Notes: generated by a model from the letters alone, not told the origin. A stretch of DNA of 64,000 nt from Streptococcus oralis (GCF_016028255.1 NZ_CP065707.1:62001-126000), one strand, 5' to 3'; shown: positions 34,265 through 44,202, counted from the first letter of the stretch. A program made the numbers and translations.

Positions 34265-34657
34265 TTAACGTTTTGAGAATTGTGATGCTTTACGAGCTTT
34301 CTTAAGACCTGGTTTCTTACGTTCAACTTTACGTGAGTCACGTGTAAGAAGTCCTGCGCGTTTCAATGAATCGCGGAAGTCTGGGTCTACTTGAAGAAGG
34401 GCACGAGCGATACCGTGACGGATAGCTCCTGATTGACCAGCGTATCCACCACCTACAACGTTAACGAAAACGTCGTATGAACCTACAGTTGAAGTAACTG
34501 CGAATGGTTGGTTGATAACAAGACGAAGGTCAGCGTGTGGGATGTACTCTTCAACATCTTTTTTGTTAACAGTGATTTTACCAGTTCCTGGAACAAGGCG
34601 AACGCGTGCAACAGCGTTTTTACGACGTCCAGTACCTGCATATTGTGCTTGTGACAT
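34265..34657 (-). CDS. rpsI: 30S ribosomal protein S9
   Basis: A 130-residue ribosomal protein of the small-subunit head. Its basic C-terminal tail ([12 protein letters not shown]) reaches the P-site tRNA. The signature [19 protein letters not shown] is intact, as is the N-terminal [14 protein letters not shown]. It follows rplM by 18 bases in the conserved pair. The 3' end of rpsI is a known insertion point for integrative elements in streptococci (family knowledge), and here the accessory toxin island lies directly beyond it. Confidence 0.98.
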   Translation of the reverse strand: MSQAQYAGTGRRKNAVARVRLVPGTGKITVNKKDVEEYIPHADLRLVINQPFAVTSTVGSYDVFVNVVGGGYAGQSGAIRHGIARALLQVDPDFRDSLKRAGLLTRDSRKVERKKPGLKKARKASQFSKR

Positions 34658-34675
34658 ACTTTATTGTTCCTTTCC

Positions 34676-35122
34676 TTAGATAAGTCCTGAAATATCAAGA
34701 ACTTCTGGTTGTTGTGCAGCGTGAGTGTGCTCAGCTCCAACGAATACTTTCAATTTCATACCTTGAGCGCGACCAAGAGTATTGTGTGGAAGCATACCTT
34801 TAACTGATTTTTCGATCAAACGTACTGCATTTTTAGAACGAAGTTCACCAGCAGAGATTTGTTTCAATCCACCTGGGTGGTTTGAGTGAGTGTAGTAGAT
34901 CTTATCAGTTGCTTTTTTACCAGTCAATTTAACTTTTTCAGCATTGATAACGATTACGAAGTCACCTGTATCAGTGTGTGGTGTGAATGTTGGTTTGTTT
35001 TTTCCGCGAAGTACGCTAGCAACAACTGCTGAAAGGCGTCCAAGAGGTACATCAGTTGCGTCAACAACGTACCATTTGCGTTCTACTTGGCCTGGTTTAG
35101 CCATGAATGTAGTTTTGTTCAT
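34676..35122 (-). CDS. rplM: 50S ribosomal protein L13
   Basis: A 148-residue L13, an early assembly protein of the large subunit. The start [19 protein letters not shown] at 35122 has GGAG eight bases upstream; a longer in-frame reading to 35236 would translate the structured leader and is rejected. Signatures include [28 protein letters not shown] and YTHSNHPGG. It is co-transcribed with rpsI behind a structured leader. Confidence 0.98.
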   Translation of the reverse strand: MNKTTFMAKPGQVERKWYVVDATDVPLGRLSAVVASVLRGKNKPTFTPHTDTGDFVIVINAEKVKLTGKKATDKIYYTHSNHPGGLKQISAGELRSKNAVRLIEKSVKGMLPHNTLGRAQGMKLKVFVGAEHTHAAQQPEVLDISGLI

Positions 35123-35225
35123 GATTTCTCCTATATGAATATCGTTTTTGTTTACGGGGCGGATGTTCCGGTCCGCGGGGTATTTGAAAGGTTCCGGGGC
35201 CTTACAAATGGGGTAAACAATACCG
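35123..35225 (-). ncRNA. Ribosomal protein L13-type leader RNA
   Basis: The roughly 100-base 5' leader of rplM can form an outer stem (GTTTAC with GTAAAC) enclosing GC-rich elements, including GCGGA/TCCGC. It corresponds to the L13 leader class of Firmicutes, thought to bind L13 for feedback control. Assignment rests on location and folding by eye. Confidence 0.7.
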
Positions 35226-35231
35226 TCTACT

Positions 35232-35261
35232 ATCATACCAAATTTTACTACTAAAAGTCAA
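35232..35261 (-). promoter_or_regulatory. Promoter of rplM-rpsI
   Basis: On the minus strand TTGACT (35256-35261) and TATGAT (35232-35237) are 18 bases apart, placing the start of transcription at the beginning of the structured leader. Confidence 0.8.
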
Positions 35262-35306
35262 TAGATATGAAAAATATTTTTACTGATTTCGCTGTTTAAC
35301 ATCTAG

Positions 35307-35329
35307 AAAAACCTCGCTTTCGCGAGGCT
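35307..35329 (-). terminator. Terminator of the ABC exporter operon
   Basis: On the minus strand GCCTCGC-GAAA-GCGAGGT is followed by TTTTT, directly after the permease stop codon. Confidence 0.88.
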
Positions 35330-35332
35330 CTC

Positions 35333-36532
35333 CTATTTGTAAGCTAAGGCACGTTTAAAGGTTTTCCAGATTCCCAAATCATCTGTTTGAAGGACTAGGC
35401 TAGCATACATACGTCCGATAAAGGCTGTTGCAATGACTGCAAAAACAACCGTTATGGCAAGCGAAATCCAAGCTTCTAGACCACTTGCATACCCATTTAT
35501 AGCTCTAAATGGCATAAAGAAAGTCGAAATGAAAGGAATGTAGGAACCAATTTTCAAAACTAAATTGTCCCCAGCAGCACCTAGAGAGGTCACACCGACA
35601 AATCCTGCTATAATCAAGATCATCAATGGCGACAAGGCCTTTCCCGAATCCTCAGGGCGAGAAACCATGGATCCTAGGAAGGCTGCCAAAACAACGTACA
35701 TAAAGAGGCTAACCAAGACAAACAATAAGGTATTGAGCGAGAAGGCCTCTCCCAAGTGGTTTAAAATACCAGATTGTGCCAAGATAGGGATATCTTTAAA
35801 GAGCAGAATGGCAGCCAGTCCACCCACGACGTAAATCCCAATATGGGTCAAAATCACAAGAAGCAAAGCTAGCATGCGAGCGTAGAAATAATGACTAGCT
35901 CGGATACTAGAGAAGACCACCTCCATGATTTTGGTTCCTTTCTCGCTAGCCACTTCTTGAGCAGTGACGCTAGCATAGGTAATCAAAATCATATAAAGGA
36001 AGAAACCGAGCCCTGCGGCCGCAATGGTTTGAACAATTTTTTTGTTTTCCTTAGATTCATCAATTTTTTCAGTAAAATCAACGGTTTGACTCAGGCGTTT
36101 TTCCTGTTCTTGAGACAAATTGGCTGCCGAACGATTGAGTTGGTATTGCAGTTCATTTAGCTTATTGGTTACTGCTAGTTTGATGCCACTTTCAAGAGAA
36201 GTTTCACCGTGATAAACGGCCTTGAGAACGCTGTCCTCTTGGTCAATGGTTAGGTATCCCTTGATTTTCTCATCCTTGATAGCAGCTTGAGCACTGGCTT
36301 CATCCTTATAATCAAAGTTGATACCATTGGTACCCTTGAGCCCTTCTTCCACAGATGGCACAGTTGTTACTACTGCTATCTTGCTATTCTTGGCCATAGA
36401 AGACCCTTGGAGATAGCCAATTCCTACAGATAAGGCTAAAAAGAGGAACGGCGAAATCACCATAAAGAAGAAACTCCACGACTTGACATGTCGAAGATAG
36501 GTTTCCTTCATTACAACCCACATATTTCTCAT
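35333..36532 (-). CDS. ABC-2 type transporter permease (NatB-like)
   Basis: A 399-residue permease with an N-terminal membrane anchor (about 18-40), a long extracellular domain (about 45-170) and a C-terminal bundle of five to six membrane helices (from about 175). This is the layout of NatB/YhaP exporters, including the TAQEVASEKGTKIMEVVFSS coupling segment. Its start overlaps the ATPase gene stop by four bases. The substrate is unknown; relatives export sodium or antimicrobial agents. Confidence 0.85.
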   Translation of the reverse strand: MRNMWVVMKETYLRHVKSWSFFFMVISPFLFLALSVGIGYLQGSSMAKNSKIAVVTTVPSVEEGLKGTNGINFDYKDEASAQAAIKDEKIKGYLTIDQEDSVLKAVYHGETSLESGIKLAVTNKLNELQYQLNRSAANLSQEQEKRLSQTVDFTEKIDESKENKKIVQTIAAAGLGFFLYMILITYASVTAQEVASEKGTKIMEVVFSSIRASHYFYARMLALLLVILTHIGIYVVGGLAAILLFKDIPILAQSGILNHLGEAFSLNTLLFVLVSLFMYVVLAAFLGSMVSRPEDSGKALSPLMILIIAGFVGVTSLGAAGDNLVLKIGSYIPFISTFFMPFRAINGYASGLEAWISLAITVVFAVIATAFIGRMYASLVLQTDDLGIWKTFKRALAYK

Positions 36533-37422
36533 ACTTCCACCCCTGATTCTAGTTTAAAGATTTCATCGATTGTTGGAGCTTGTTGATCAAAGGTCGCGAT
36601 ATATTGACCTTGAGTGAGGATTGGGAAGAGTTCCCTTCCAGCGCTCTCGTCATCTAGGATCAATTTCCAACTGCCTTGCTTGGTCAAGCTTACCTGTTTG
36701 ACATGAGGAAGTTTTTCCAGCTCTTCCTTGCTTCGTTCACTTGAGACAAAGAGACGTGTTTTTCCGTATTGATTACGGACATCCTGAACTGGTCCATGCA
36801 AGACCACACGCCCATCACGAATCATCAAAATATCATCGCAAAGTTCCTCGACGTTGGTCATGACATGGTCAGAAAAGATAATGATTGCACCGCGCTCTTT
36901 CTCTTTCAAGATGACCTGCTTGAGCAACTCAGTATTGACTGGATCCAAACCACTAAAAGGTTCATCCAAGATAATCAAGTCTGGCTCATGGATCAGAGTG
37001 ATAATGAGCTGAATTTTCTGCTGATTTCCTTTGGAGAGGCTCTTGATCTTGTCAGTCAATTTGCCCTTCACTTCCAGTTTTTTCATCCATTGAGGGAGTT
37101 TTTCCTTGACCTCCTTAGCATCCATGCCCTTTAGAGTCGCCAAGTAGCGAACTTGCTCAAGGACTGTCAGCTTGGGCATAAGACTGCGTTCCTCAGGCAG
37201 ATAGCCAATCCGAGCGTAGGTCTCCTGACGAATCTCCTGCCCATCCAGAATGATCTCTCCTTGATAGTCCAAAAATTTCAACATACTGTGGAAAATCGTT
37301 GTTTTCCCAGCACCATTTTTCCCTACCAGTCCCAAAATTCGTCCTGGACTTGCCTGAAAATCGACACCAAACAAGACTTGCTTGGAACCGAAACTTTTCT
37401 CTAGATTTCTTACTTCTAGCAT
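36529..37422 (-). CDS. ABC transporter ATP-binding protein (NatA-like)
   Basis: A 297-residue ATPase: Walker A GLVGKNGAGKTT (about 33-44), signature LSKGNQQKIQL, Walker B LIILDEPFSGLDP and H-loop FSDHVMTNVEEL. A C-terminal accessory domain follows as in NatA/EcsA-type exporters. It is the first gene of a two-gene operon with the permease at 35333-36532, overlapping by ATGA. The ATG is preceded by GGAGG. Together they form a half-size exporter of unknown substrate. Confidence 0.9.
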   Translation of the reverse strand: MLEVRNLEKSFGSKQVLFGVDFQASPGRILGLVGKNGAGKTTIFHSMLKFLDYQGEIILDGQEIRQETYARIGYLPEERSLMPKLTVLEQVRYLATLKGMDAKEVKEKLPQWMKKLEVKGKLTDKIKSLSKGNQQKIQLIITLIHEPDLIILDEPFSGLDPVNTELLKQVILKEKERGAIIIFSDHVMTNVEELCDDILMIRDGRVVLHGPVQDVRNQYGKTRLFVSSERSKEELEKLPHVKQVSLTKQGSWKLILDDESAGRELFPILTQGQYIATFDQQAPTIDEIFKLESGVEV

Positions 37423-37449
37423 TTTCCACCTCCGAAATATGTTGCACTT

Positions 37450-37478
37450 ATTATACTCCTTTTTGATAGCCTTTACAA
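37450..37478 (-). promoter_or_regulatory. Promoter of the ABC exporter operon
   Basis: On the minus strand TTGTAA (37473-37478), 17 bases, TATAAT (37450-37455), about 30 bases before the ATPase ATG. The remaining stretch up to the pheT terminator holds no gene. Confidence 0.75.
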
Positions 37479-37642
37479 GGATTTATGTACATTTTTATCT
37501 TGTTCATCCTTCCTTAAAAACTAAACTCTCTAAGGATTTTGAGTACCCAAGTGATAGAACAATTATAGCCCATTAAAGTGCATACAGGTGCTCTTACTCC
37601 TCAATTGTCCATTTTTGATCCTGAATTGTCATTTTGAAAAGC

Positions 37643-37668
37643 AAAAATCCACCCCGAAGGATGGATTG
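37643..37668 (-). terminator. Terminator of pheT
   Basis: On the minus strand ATCCATC-CTTC-GGGGTGGAT is followed by TTTTTGC, six bases after the pheT stop. Confidence 0.87.
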
Positions 37669-37673
37669 ATGAG

Positions 37674-40079
37674 TTAACGTACTTCTGCATTCACTTTTTC
37701 TTCGAGTGATGCTTGGATTTTTTCCATGTAGCGTGCGACTTCTTCGTCTGTTAAGCTATCTTCTGGATTTTGGAAGGTCAAGCTATAGGCCATTGACTTC
37801 ATTCCAAGTCCCAGTTTTTCACCTGAGAAGACGTCAAAGAGTTTGATATCTGTCAAACGTTTCACGCCTGCAGCTTGGATAGCATCTACAACTTCTTGGT
37901 GAGTCACTTCTGCCTTGAGGAGTAGGGCCACGTCACGACTGACTGCTGGGAATTTGGTGATTTCCACAAATGGAGCAGCTGGTTGAAGGGCAGCTTCGAT
38001 GGCTGAAAGATTGAGCTCCGCTACATACGTTTCTGGAATATCATAAGCCTTAGCAGTGACTGGATGCACTTGCCCAAGGAAACCAAGAACTTGGTCACCA
38101 AGTGAAATCACAGCTGTACGACCTGGGTGAAGACTAGCAATCTCAGCTGTTGCTGTATAGGTCACTTCTAGCCCCAAGCGAGTAAATAATGCTTCTAGGA
38201 TTCCCTTAGCATAGAAGAAATCAACTGGAACTGCTGCTGTTTGGAAATCTTTTTCAGCCACCAAGCCTGTCAAGGCAAAGGCAAAGCTGTTGATTTCATT
38301 TGGAAGTTCTTCTTTTGGATTACCTATTTGTTCAAAGACTTTTCCAATCTCGTAAAGGGCCAAGTTTTTATTCTTACGAGCCACATTATAAGCCACCGTA
38401 TCAAGGATACCTGAAATCATATTTTGACGGAGAACTGAACGGTCCACAGTCATTGGCCACATGAGTTCTGTAAGGTTACTTGGTTGAGCTGTGAACTCAA
38501 CTGCTTTTTCAGGAGTTGTTAGAGCGTAGGTAATGATTTCTGTCAAACCTGCCCCTTCAGCAATCGTACGAACTTGACGGCGAAGTTTTTGTGTCGCAGT
38601 CAATTCACCAGCTGTACCATCGTCTTTTGGAAGACTAGTTGGCAAACGATCGTAACCATAGATACGAGCGATTTCTTCAAAGAGGTCAGCTTCGATGGTG
38701 ATATCCCAACGACGACGTGGGACGCTGACTGTAAAGGCTTCAGCATTTCCAGAAAGACCAAATCCAAGATGGCGGAAGACATCCTCGACATCGGCATAAG
38801 TAAGATCAGTTCCAAGGACACGGTTGACGTCTGCAAGGGTTGAAGAAACTTCTACATCAGAAGTATCAAGCTCACCTGCTGAAACGATACCCTTACGCAC
38901 CGTCGCACCTGCAAGATCAGCAATCATGCTAGCTGCAGCATCCAAGGCTTCATTGACTGTTGCTACATTAATCCCTTTTTCAAAACGAGAAGATGACTCA
39001 GAACGAAGGTTGAGGCGTCCGCTAGTCTTGCGAATCGATTTGCCATTGAAAACAGCCGCTTCAAGGACAACACGACTAGATTTCTCAGAGATTTCTGTTG
39101 CTTGACCGCCCATGACACCTGCAAGGGCTACTGGTTTGTCAGCGACAGTGATGATTAAGTCATTTGTTTCCAAGTCACGTTCTTCACCATCCAAGGTCAC
39201 CAATTTTTCACCAGCACGCGCTTCACGCACACGAATCTCGCTTCCTTCAAAGGTATCCAAGTCAAAGGCATGCATCGGTTGACCAAAGTAAAGCAGGATG
39301 TAGTTGGTTACGTCAACTACGTTATTGATCGGACGAATCCCTTCGTTCATAAGAAGGTTTTGCAACCATTGTGGACTTGGTGCGATGGTCACATTGTCCA
39401 AGATACGGGCTGCATAGTAAGGCGCCTTGTCTGTCTCAATGCCTACAGAAAGGGCATCTGCTGCAGCTTCATTTGTTTCTGTTAAACTGAATTCTTTAAA
39501 GTTGACTGCCTTGTCATAGATGGCTGCCACTTCGTGAGCTACCCCACGCATAGATAGAGCATCTGCACGGTTTGGTGTGATAGAAAGTTCGATGATTTCA
39601 TCATCCAGGTCTAGGTATGAGAAGACTTCCTCACCTGGAACGGCATCTTGAGGCAAGATTTGGATACCATCTGCGAATTCCTTTGGTACAACTGAGTCAG
39701 AAATTCCCAATTCACCAAGGGAACAGATCATTCCAAGTGACTCCAAGCCACGAATTTTCCCTTTTTTAATCTTGTAATTATCAGCAATACGAGCTCCCGG
39801 AAGTGCCACCATGACCTTGATACCAGCACGCACATTTGGGGCACCACAAACGATCTGACGGGCTTCTTCTTCGCCAACGTTAACCTGACAGACATGCAAG
39901 TGAGTTTCTGGCACATCTTCGCAAGACAAAACCTCACCGACGACAATTTTTGAGAGACCAGCAGCCGGTGATTCGACACCTTCGACCTCGATCCCTGTAG
40001 TTGACATTTTCTCAGCCAACTCTTGTGATGGCACATCGATGTCCACCAATTCTTTCAACCATTTATAAGATACTAACAT
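37674..40079 (-). CDS. pheT: Phenylalanine--tRNA ligase beta subunit
   Basis: An 801-residue beta subunit of the alpha2-beta2 synthetase charging tRNA-Phe. The domain order is normal: N-terminal [17 protein letters not shown], tRNA-binding EMAP-like domain (about 40-150), the B3/B4 editing domain that removes mischarged tyrosine, B5 (about 400-470), and the C-terminal anticodon-recognition fold. I chose the ATG at 40079, giving the usual length; the frame extends 39 bases upstream only to a TTG. No strong ribosome site precedes it. Unusually, it is separated from pheS by a foreign gene and a duplicate of the pheS tail. Confidence 0.97.
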   Translation of the reverse strand: MLVSYKWLKELVDIDVPSQELAEKMSTTGIEVEGVESPAAGLSKIVVGEVLSCEDVPETHLHVCQVNVGEEEARQIVCGAPNVRAGIKVMVALPGARIADNYKIKKGKIRGLESLGMICSLGELGISDSVVPKEFADGIQILPQDAVPGEEVFSYLDLDDEIIELSITPNRADALSMRGVAHEVAAIYDKAVNFKEFSLTETNEAAADALSVGIETDKAPYYAARILDNVTIAPSPQWLQNLLMNEGIRPINNVVDVTNYILLYFGQPMHAFDLDTFEGSEIRVREARAGEKLVTLDGEERDLETNDLIITVADKPVALAGVMGGQATEISEKSSRVVLEAAVFNGKSIRKTSGRLNLRSESSSRFEKGINVATVNEALDAAASMIADLAGATVRKGIVSAGELDTSDVEVSSTLADVNRVLGTDLTYADVEDVFRHLGFGLSGNAEAFTVSVPRRRWDITIEADLFEEIARIYGYDRLPTSLPKDDGTAGELTATQKLRRQVRTIAEGAGLTEIITYALTTPEKAVEFTAQPSNLTELMWPMTVDRSVLRQNMISGILDTVAYNVARKNKNLALYEIGKVFEQIGNPKEELPNEINSFAFALTGLVAEKDFQTAAVPVDFFYAKGILEALFTRLGLEVTYTATAEIASLHPGRTAVISLGDQVLGFLGQVHPVTAKAYDIPETYVAELNLSAIEAALQPAAPFVEITKFPAVSRDVALLLKAEVTHQEVVDAIQAAGVKRLTDIKLFDVFSGEKLGLGMKSMAYSLTFQNPEDSLTDEEVARYMEKIQASLEEKVNAEVR

Positions 40080-40207
40080 AATTCTAATTGCAAGAACCCA
40101 CAAGTAAGTTCTTTTCAATTCCTTTCTTTTTCTTCGAGTCAGTCCTTACTATTCTCATCGAGAGAAAATGACTAGGACTGTATAGGACTGTGTTTCAGGT
40201 TTCAATC

Positions 40208-40249
40208 TTATTTAAACTGTTCTGAGAAGCGGACATCGCCTTGGCAGAA
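40208..40249 (-). repeat. Duplicate of the pheS 3' end
   Basis: 42 bases matching 41039-41080 with one mismatch (c for t at 40245). It reproduces the last 13 codons and stop of pheS on the pheT side of the inserted gene. Such a duplication is expected from integration into, or recombination at, a gene's 3' end. Confidence 0.9.
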
Positions 40250-40334
40250 GTATTTAAACATAAATTTATGAGCAAATTCTTGCTATGAAGCTACATTTTT
40301 TATAGCAAAAAATAACTTCCCAATTAAAATCTAT

Positions 40335-41015
40335 TCATTCAATCTTCATAGAATGCTTAACTATTTCTTCACAACCACCTTGAATTAATTTTTTTAAATT
40401 TTGATAACCAGGATGATATACAGCATAAAAATTAAGTTCTATATTTAAATACGAGCTTTCTGAAACTTCTTCTAGCAACTCTTCTATAAAAAAACTAAAA
40501 TCTTCACGCTTACTCTTTGCTAAAGCACCACAAACATATATATTTAATTTATCTTCTTTTGAATCCTGGGACAATATTTCTAATTGTTCGATTAATTTTT
40601 TATACGATTGTTTTCGGTAGTCCTTTTTATTATCATCCTTTACTGCCGAAATTACATTATCCATTACAGATTCAACAACATCAGAAAATAGATCAGTTAC
40701 ATATGATCCGTATAGATTTCTCCAAAATGTACTTGTTTTCATAGTTAAAAATCTTAAATGACGATCATTGATATTTGAATGATGAAATGAAGAAAAATTA
40801 CTATCAGGAGATTGTTCTCTTTTAGCAGAGGGATTTACCATAAGTAATATATTTGAAGGATTTATGTAGTCTTTTTGATGGTTTTCAATAGCTTCTTCAT
40901 AGGATATATTTTCAGATGTCGCTTTATCATTATTTTTAGATTCTTTATAAATCACAAATGAAGATATATCACCAAACTTCTCTAAAAGTTTATTATAGTT
41001 TTGTTCCGAAATCAT
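40335..41015 (-). CDS. Hypothetical protein inserted between pheS and pheT (possible UDG/DUF1643-like fold)
   Basis: A 226-residue soluble, AT-rich-coded protein. NILLMVNPSA (about 56-65), YGSYVTDLF (about 103-111), LNIYVCGALA (about 157-166) and FYAVYHPGY (about 195-203) recall, in order and spacing, the landmarks of uracil-DNA-glycosylase-like or DUF1643 proteins (NPS near the start, TDL in the middle, HP[SG] near the end). The similarity is weak and catalysis is not claimed. It starts 24 bases after the pheS stop and is bounded by two copies of the pheS 3' end, so it appears to be cargo of an insertion. Expression from the pheS promoter is likely because no terminator intervenes. Confidence 0.6.
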   Translation of the reverse strand: MISEQNYNKLLEKFGDISSFVIYKESKNNDKATSENISYEEAIENHQKDYINPSNILLMVNPSAKREQSPDSNFSSFHHSNINDRHLRFLTMKTSTFWRNLYGSYVTDLFSDVVESVMDNVISAVKDDNKKDYRKQSYKKLIEQLEILSQDSKEDKLNIYVCGALAKSKREDFSFFIEELLEEVSESSYLNIELNFYAVYHPGYQNLKKLIQGGCEEIVKHSMKIE

Positions 41016-41038
41016 AAAATTTCCTCGCGTTTGATTTA

Positions 41039-42085
41039 TTATTTAAACTGTTCTGAGAAGCGGACATCGCCTTGGTAGAACCCACGGATATCATTGATTC
41101 CGTAACGGAGCATAGCGACACGCTCTTGTCCAAGACCAAAGGCAAATCCAGAATAAACAGTCGCATCGATTCCACTCATTTCAAGGACACGTGGGTGAAC
41201 CATACCGGCCCCCATAATCTCGATCCAACCTGTTTTCTTACATACGTTACAGCCTTCTCCACCACACTTGAAGCAAGAAACATCCACCTCGACAGATGGC
41301 TCTGTGAATGGGAAATAAGATGGACGCAAACGAATTTGACGCTCTTCACCAAACATTTTTTGGACAATCAACTGAAGTGTTCCTTGAAGGTCTGCCATAG
41401 AGATATTTTTCCCAACAACCAAACCTTCGATTTGGTGGAACTGGTGACTGTGGGTCGCATCATCCGTATCACGACGGAACACACGTCCTGGTGAGATCAT
41501 TTTCAAAGGACCTTTTGAAAAATCATGAGCATCCATCGCACGCGCCTGAACTGGAGACGTGTGAGTACGAAGCAAGATTTCTTCTGTGATGTAGAAAGTA
41601 TCCTGCATATCGCGAGCTGGGTGATCTTTTGGAAGGTTCATACGCTCGAAGTTGTAGTAGTCTTGCTCCACTTCAAAACCATCCACGACTTGGTAACCCA
41701 TCCCAATGAAAATATCTTCGATTTCTTCACTGGTTTGTGTCAAAACGTGACGGTGACCAGTCGCAACTGGGCGACCTGGAAGTGTCACATCGATGCTCTC
41801 ACTTGCTAGTTGAGCTTCTACTTTCTTTTCTTCCAAGAGCTTAGCTGTTTCTTCAAAGGCCGCTGTCAAAACATCACGCGCTTCATTAACGTGTTTCCCG
41901 ATGATTGGACGCATCTCAGCAGAGACATCCTTCATCCCTTTGAGGATTTCCGTAAGGGAACCTTTTTTACCAAGGACAGAGACACGCAAGTCTTGCATCT
42001 CTTTTTCATTTTCAGCAGTAATCTGCTTCAAGCTAGCCAGCGTTTCTTCGCGAAGCGCTTTTAATTGTTCTTCAATAGTTGACAT
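41039..42085 (-). CDS. pheS: Phenylalanine--tRNA ligase alpha subunit
   Basis: A 348-residue catalytic alpha subunit. It begins [20 protein letters not shown] (coiled-coil tRNA-binding arm), followed by the class II motifs: motif 1 with [12 protein letters not shown], motif 2 around SPGRVFRRD and [13 protein letters not shown], and motif 3 [18 protein letters not shown] CxxC-containing insertion ([17 protein letters not shown]) is typical. The start at 42085 has AGGAG upstream; the longer frame would run into the leader. It is controlled by the T-box immediately upstream. Its last 42 bases are duplicated at 40208-40249. Confidence 0.98.
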   Translation of the reverse strand: MSTIEEQLKALREETLASLKQITAENEKEMQDLRVSVLGKKGSLTEILKGMKDVSAEMRPIIGKHVNEARDVLTAAFEETAKLLEEKKVEAQLASESIDVTLPGRPVATGHRHVLTQTSEEIEDIFIGMGYQVVDGFEVEQDYYNFERMNLPKDHPARDMQDTFYITEEILLRTHTSPVQARAMDAHDFSKGPLKMISPGRVFRRDTDDATHSHQFHQIEGLVVGKNISMADLQGTLQLIVQKMFGEERQIRLRPSYFPFTEPSVEVDVSCFKCGGEGCNVCKKTGWIEIMGAGMVHPRVLEMSGIDATVYSGFAFGLGQERVAMLRYGINDIRGFYQGDVRFSEQFK

Positions 42086-42126
42086 AATTCCTCCATCAGT
42101 CTCTCGTAGATAAAAAGAAAACCACA

Positions 42127-42314
42127 TGCCAAAAACTCCACTCGGAGCGTTGACACGCGGTACCATCCGTTTTCATCTGACAAGTCAGACCTTCATTTCT
42201 AAATCCATGCGCAAGTGAATTCACCCAGCTTTCATATAGAGAGCTTGCAGTCACGGCTCTCCTCCCTGATATACTTCCCTTGAGTTACTAGTCTTGCGGA
42301 TTCCTATTCAATTA
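42127..42314 (-). ncRNA. T-box riboswitch (tRNA-Phe) of pheS
   Basis: On the minus strand the T-box core GGATGGTACCGCG (42155-42167) follows a long stem I. The likely specifier is UUC (complement of 42217-42219), just before the 3' arm of stem I (CTTGCG pairing with GCAAG). The terminator CTCC-gagt-GGAG plus TTTTT lies at 42130-42147. Uncharged tRNA-Phe would stabilise the antiterminator. Confidence 0.9.
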
Positions 42315-42320
42315 CTACAT

Positions 42321-42349
42321 AGTTTATCAGATTTTTAGTTAAAAAACAA
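42321..42349 (-). promoter_or_regulatory. Promoter of the pheS T-box transcript
   Basis: On the minus strand TTGTTT (42344-42349), 17 bases, TAAACT (42321-42326), a moderate sigma-A match placing the start at the first bases of the T-box stem I. Confidence 0.55.
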
Positions 42350-42396
42350 GTTAGATTAGACTAATTTCAATATAAAAAGGAACAAAACACAATGCA

Positions 42397-42816
42397 TTAC
42401 CTATTTGTAGGATCTGTTTCATCTGCTTTTCTTTTCAATAAAAGAGTTGCTGCTTTATTAAAACCATCACACCAGTTATACCATTTTGCTTCATACTCAT
42501 CTTGAGATACGATATGATTTTTTAAATCCAGAACAGAGTAAATCTTTCTTTCCTCACAAGCTTGCGCATAGAGATAATACAGTTCATCGCCACCATCTCT
42601 ATCCCACTCAGCAGAAATCGTATCCCTACCTGCCAATAAAGCCTGATAAGCCCTGTGATGCCCGTCTGTAATCAACAAGAAGTCTCCGAACGCAAGAATA
42701 CTGATTGGAGCAACATTGCTCATTTCTTCCGGCTGATAAAGTATCTGGATGCCTGCTAGTTTCTTTTCTGATAAGTATAGTTGAGTCGGATGGAGATCTT
42801 TTATATTGACTTTCAT
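42397..42816 (-). CDS. ParB/sulfiredoxin-like domain protein
   Basis: A 139-residue protein with the ParB/Srx-superfamily core: N-terminal IKDLHPTQLYLSEKKL, then LLITDGHHRAYQALLAG (about 46-62), whose DGHHR box corresponds to the nucleotide-binding motif of the fold. There is no HTH domain, so it is not a chromosome-partition ParB. It lies 27 bases after the PAP2 gene on the same strand and may be co-transcribed. Function is unknown. Confidence 0.7.
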   Translation of the reverse strand: MKVNIKDLHPTQLYLSEKKLAGIQILYQPEEMSNVAPISILAFGDFLLITDGHHRAYQALLAGRDTISAEWDRDGGDELYYLYAQACEERKIYSVLDLKNHIVSQDEYEAKWYNWCDGFNKAATLLLKRKADETDPTNR

Positions 42817-42843
42817 TTCTTTCTCCTCAAGGAAATTTGATAC

Positions 42844-43494
42844 TTACTTCTGTATTCCTTTAAATCGCCATTGGAAGCGAAGCTTGTCATAGAAGGGAAA
42901 TTCGATAAACAAGACTCCCAAGCCCACACAGAAACTGGCAAGAACATCAGATGGATAATGAACCCCCAGATAGACCCTTGATACTAGCACACTGACTAGG
43001 TAGAAGCCAAGGACAATTTGCACAATTTTTCTCCAGACTGGATCTTTAATCCGCTGACTGAGAATAACAATCAGAGTGCCTACCATCAAAGTTACAGCCA
43101 GAGAATGCCCACTTGGGAAGGAAAAGCCCTTCTCCTCGACTAGGTGTATGATAGCCGGCCGAGGGCGCTGGTAGATGTTTTTAAAGGTCACGATTAAAAG
43201 ACCAGCTAAGGCTAGATTACCCGCCATGAAGTAGCTTTCTATCTTCCACTGCTTACGATAAAAGATAAAGGCTGCGATGGCAACCCAGGTGATAATCACT
43301 GGGATATCAATCAAATGCGTAAGGGCACGGAACAAAACTGTCAAATAATCTGGCAGGTCCCCACGAATAGCTGTCTGAAGCGGTTGGTCAAAGTCGACCA
43401 GCGTTTCAGGGTAAAACTTAACCATATAGCCAAGAAGGACGAAAAGTAAAAGGGCAAAACTGCCCTTCATTAAAAATGTTTGTTTATCTCTCAT
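42844..43494 (-). CDS. PAP2-family membrane phosphatase
   Basis: A 216-residue integral membrane phosphatase with six helices. The three-part acid-phosphatase signature is complete: KNIYQRPRP, FPSGHS and SRVYLGVHYPSD. It probably dephosphorylates undecaprenyl pyrophosphate or a phosphatidic acid on the outer face of the membrane. Its start overlaps the ribU stop by 11 bases, so it is in the riboswitch-controlled operon. Confidence 0.88.
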   Translation of the reverse strand: MRDKQTFLMKGSFALLLFVLLGYMVKFYPETLVDFDQPLQTAIRGDLPDYLTVLFRALTHLIDIPVIITWVAIAAFIFYRKQWKIESYFMAGNLALAGLLIVTFKNIYQRPRPAIIHLVEEKGFSFPSGHSLAVTLMVGTLIVILSQRIKDPVWRKIVQIVLGFYLVSVLVSRVYLGVHYPSDVLASFCVGLGVLFIEFPFYDKLRFQWRFKGIQK

Positions 43495-44047
43495 AATGTT
43501 TTAAGGTTGGTTTCAAGAGGACGTATAACAACCAGAATGAAACGGCAAAGATTAAACCTTCAATCAGGTTAAAAGGTAAAACCATGGTCATCAAGTAGTT
43601 AGAAAGTCCTATAATTTCTCTAATATCAAAGTTGGCAAACTGCGCGTACAAAGGAACCGCATAGACATAGTTGAGAACCAACATCGCAGAAGTCAATCCA
43701 ATAGTTCCCGCTAGAGATGCCAGTAGGAAACGAAGGGTGCTACGTTCCTTTTTCCAAATCAAACCAAAAGCGATAACAAAAACTCCCAGAGCTACGACAT
43801 TCATTGGCAAGCCAATGTAGGTATTCACTCCCTGGCTATTCAGAAGCAACTTCAAGAGCGATCGAAGCAAAAGAATCCCTAGAGCAGCAGGCAAATCCAT
43901 CACCACCAAGCCCAGAAGGACGGGCAAGATACTAAACTCGATCTTGAGGAAGGTCGCCGCTGGCAAGAGCGGAAAGTCAAAGTACATCAGCACAAATGAA
44001 ATGGCTGATAAAATCGCAATGGTCGAAAGTCGACGTGTGTTTGTCAT
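43484..44047 (-). CDS. ribU: Riboflavin ECF transporter substrate-binding component RibU
   Basis: A 187-residue membrane S-component that captures riboflavin for the shared energy-coupling module. The ATG at 44047 follows GGAGG by eight bases and gives MTNTRRLSTIAILSAISFVL; an upstream ATG at 44062 lacks a ribosome site. Six membrane helices and RibU-type motifs are visible (FPLLPAATFLKIEFSILP, LLRSLLKLLLNSQGVN). The identity is confirmed by the FMN riboswitch directly upstream. PAP2 and ParB-like genes follow. Confidence 0.95.
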   Translation of the reverse strand: MTNTRRLSTIAILSAISFVLMYFDFPLLPAATFLKIEFSILPVLLGLVVMDLPAALGILLLRSLLKLLLNSQGVNTYIGLPMNVVALGVFVIAFGLIWKKERSTLRFLLASLAGTIGLTSAMLVLNYVYAVPLYAQFANFDIREIIGLSNYLMTMVLPFNLIEGLIFAVSFWLLYVLLKPTLKHYER

Positions 44048-44202
44048 AACAGGTTCCTCCAATTTTCTATAAAATCAGAAGAAGTTGGAAAGGATCCCTC
44101 TATCTATTCTCACTTTTTATATTCCAAAAGCTCCCCCTCACTCTATTGAGCAAGCGGTTGCAATTTATCTATAAACCCATCAGAACAGACAAGGCTATTC
44201 TT

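Noticed and set aside
34676..35236. L13 with a 38-residue N-terminal extension
   Set aside because: The extension covers the structured leader, while the internal ATG at 35122 has a clear ribosome site and gives the standard protein length.
42397..42816. ParB-like protein as a chromosome or plasmid partition factor
   Set aside because: Only the nucleotide-binding-like DGHHR box is present. There is no helix-turn-helix region, no parA neighbour and no parS-like cluster.
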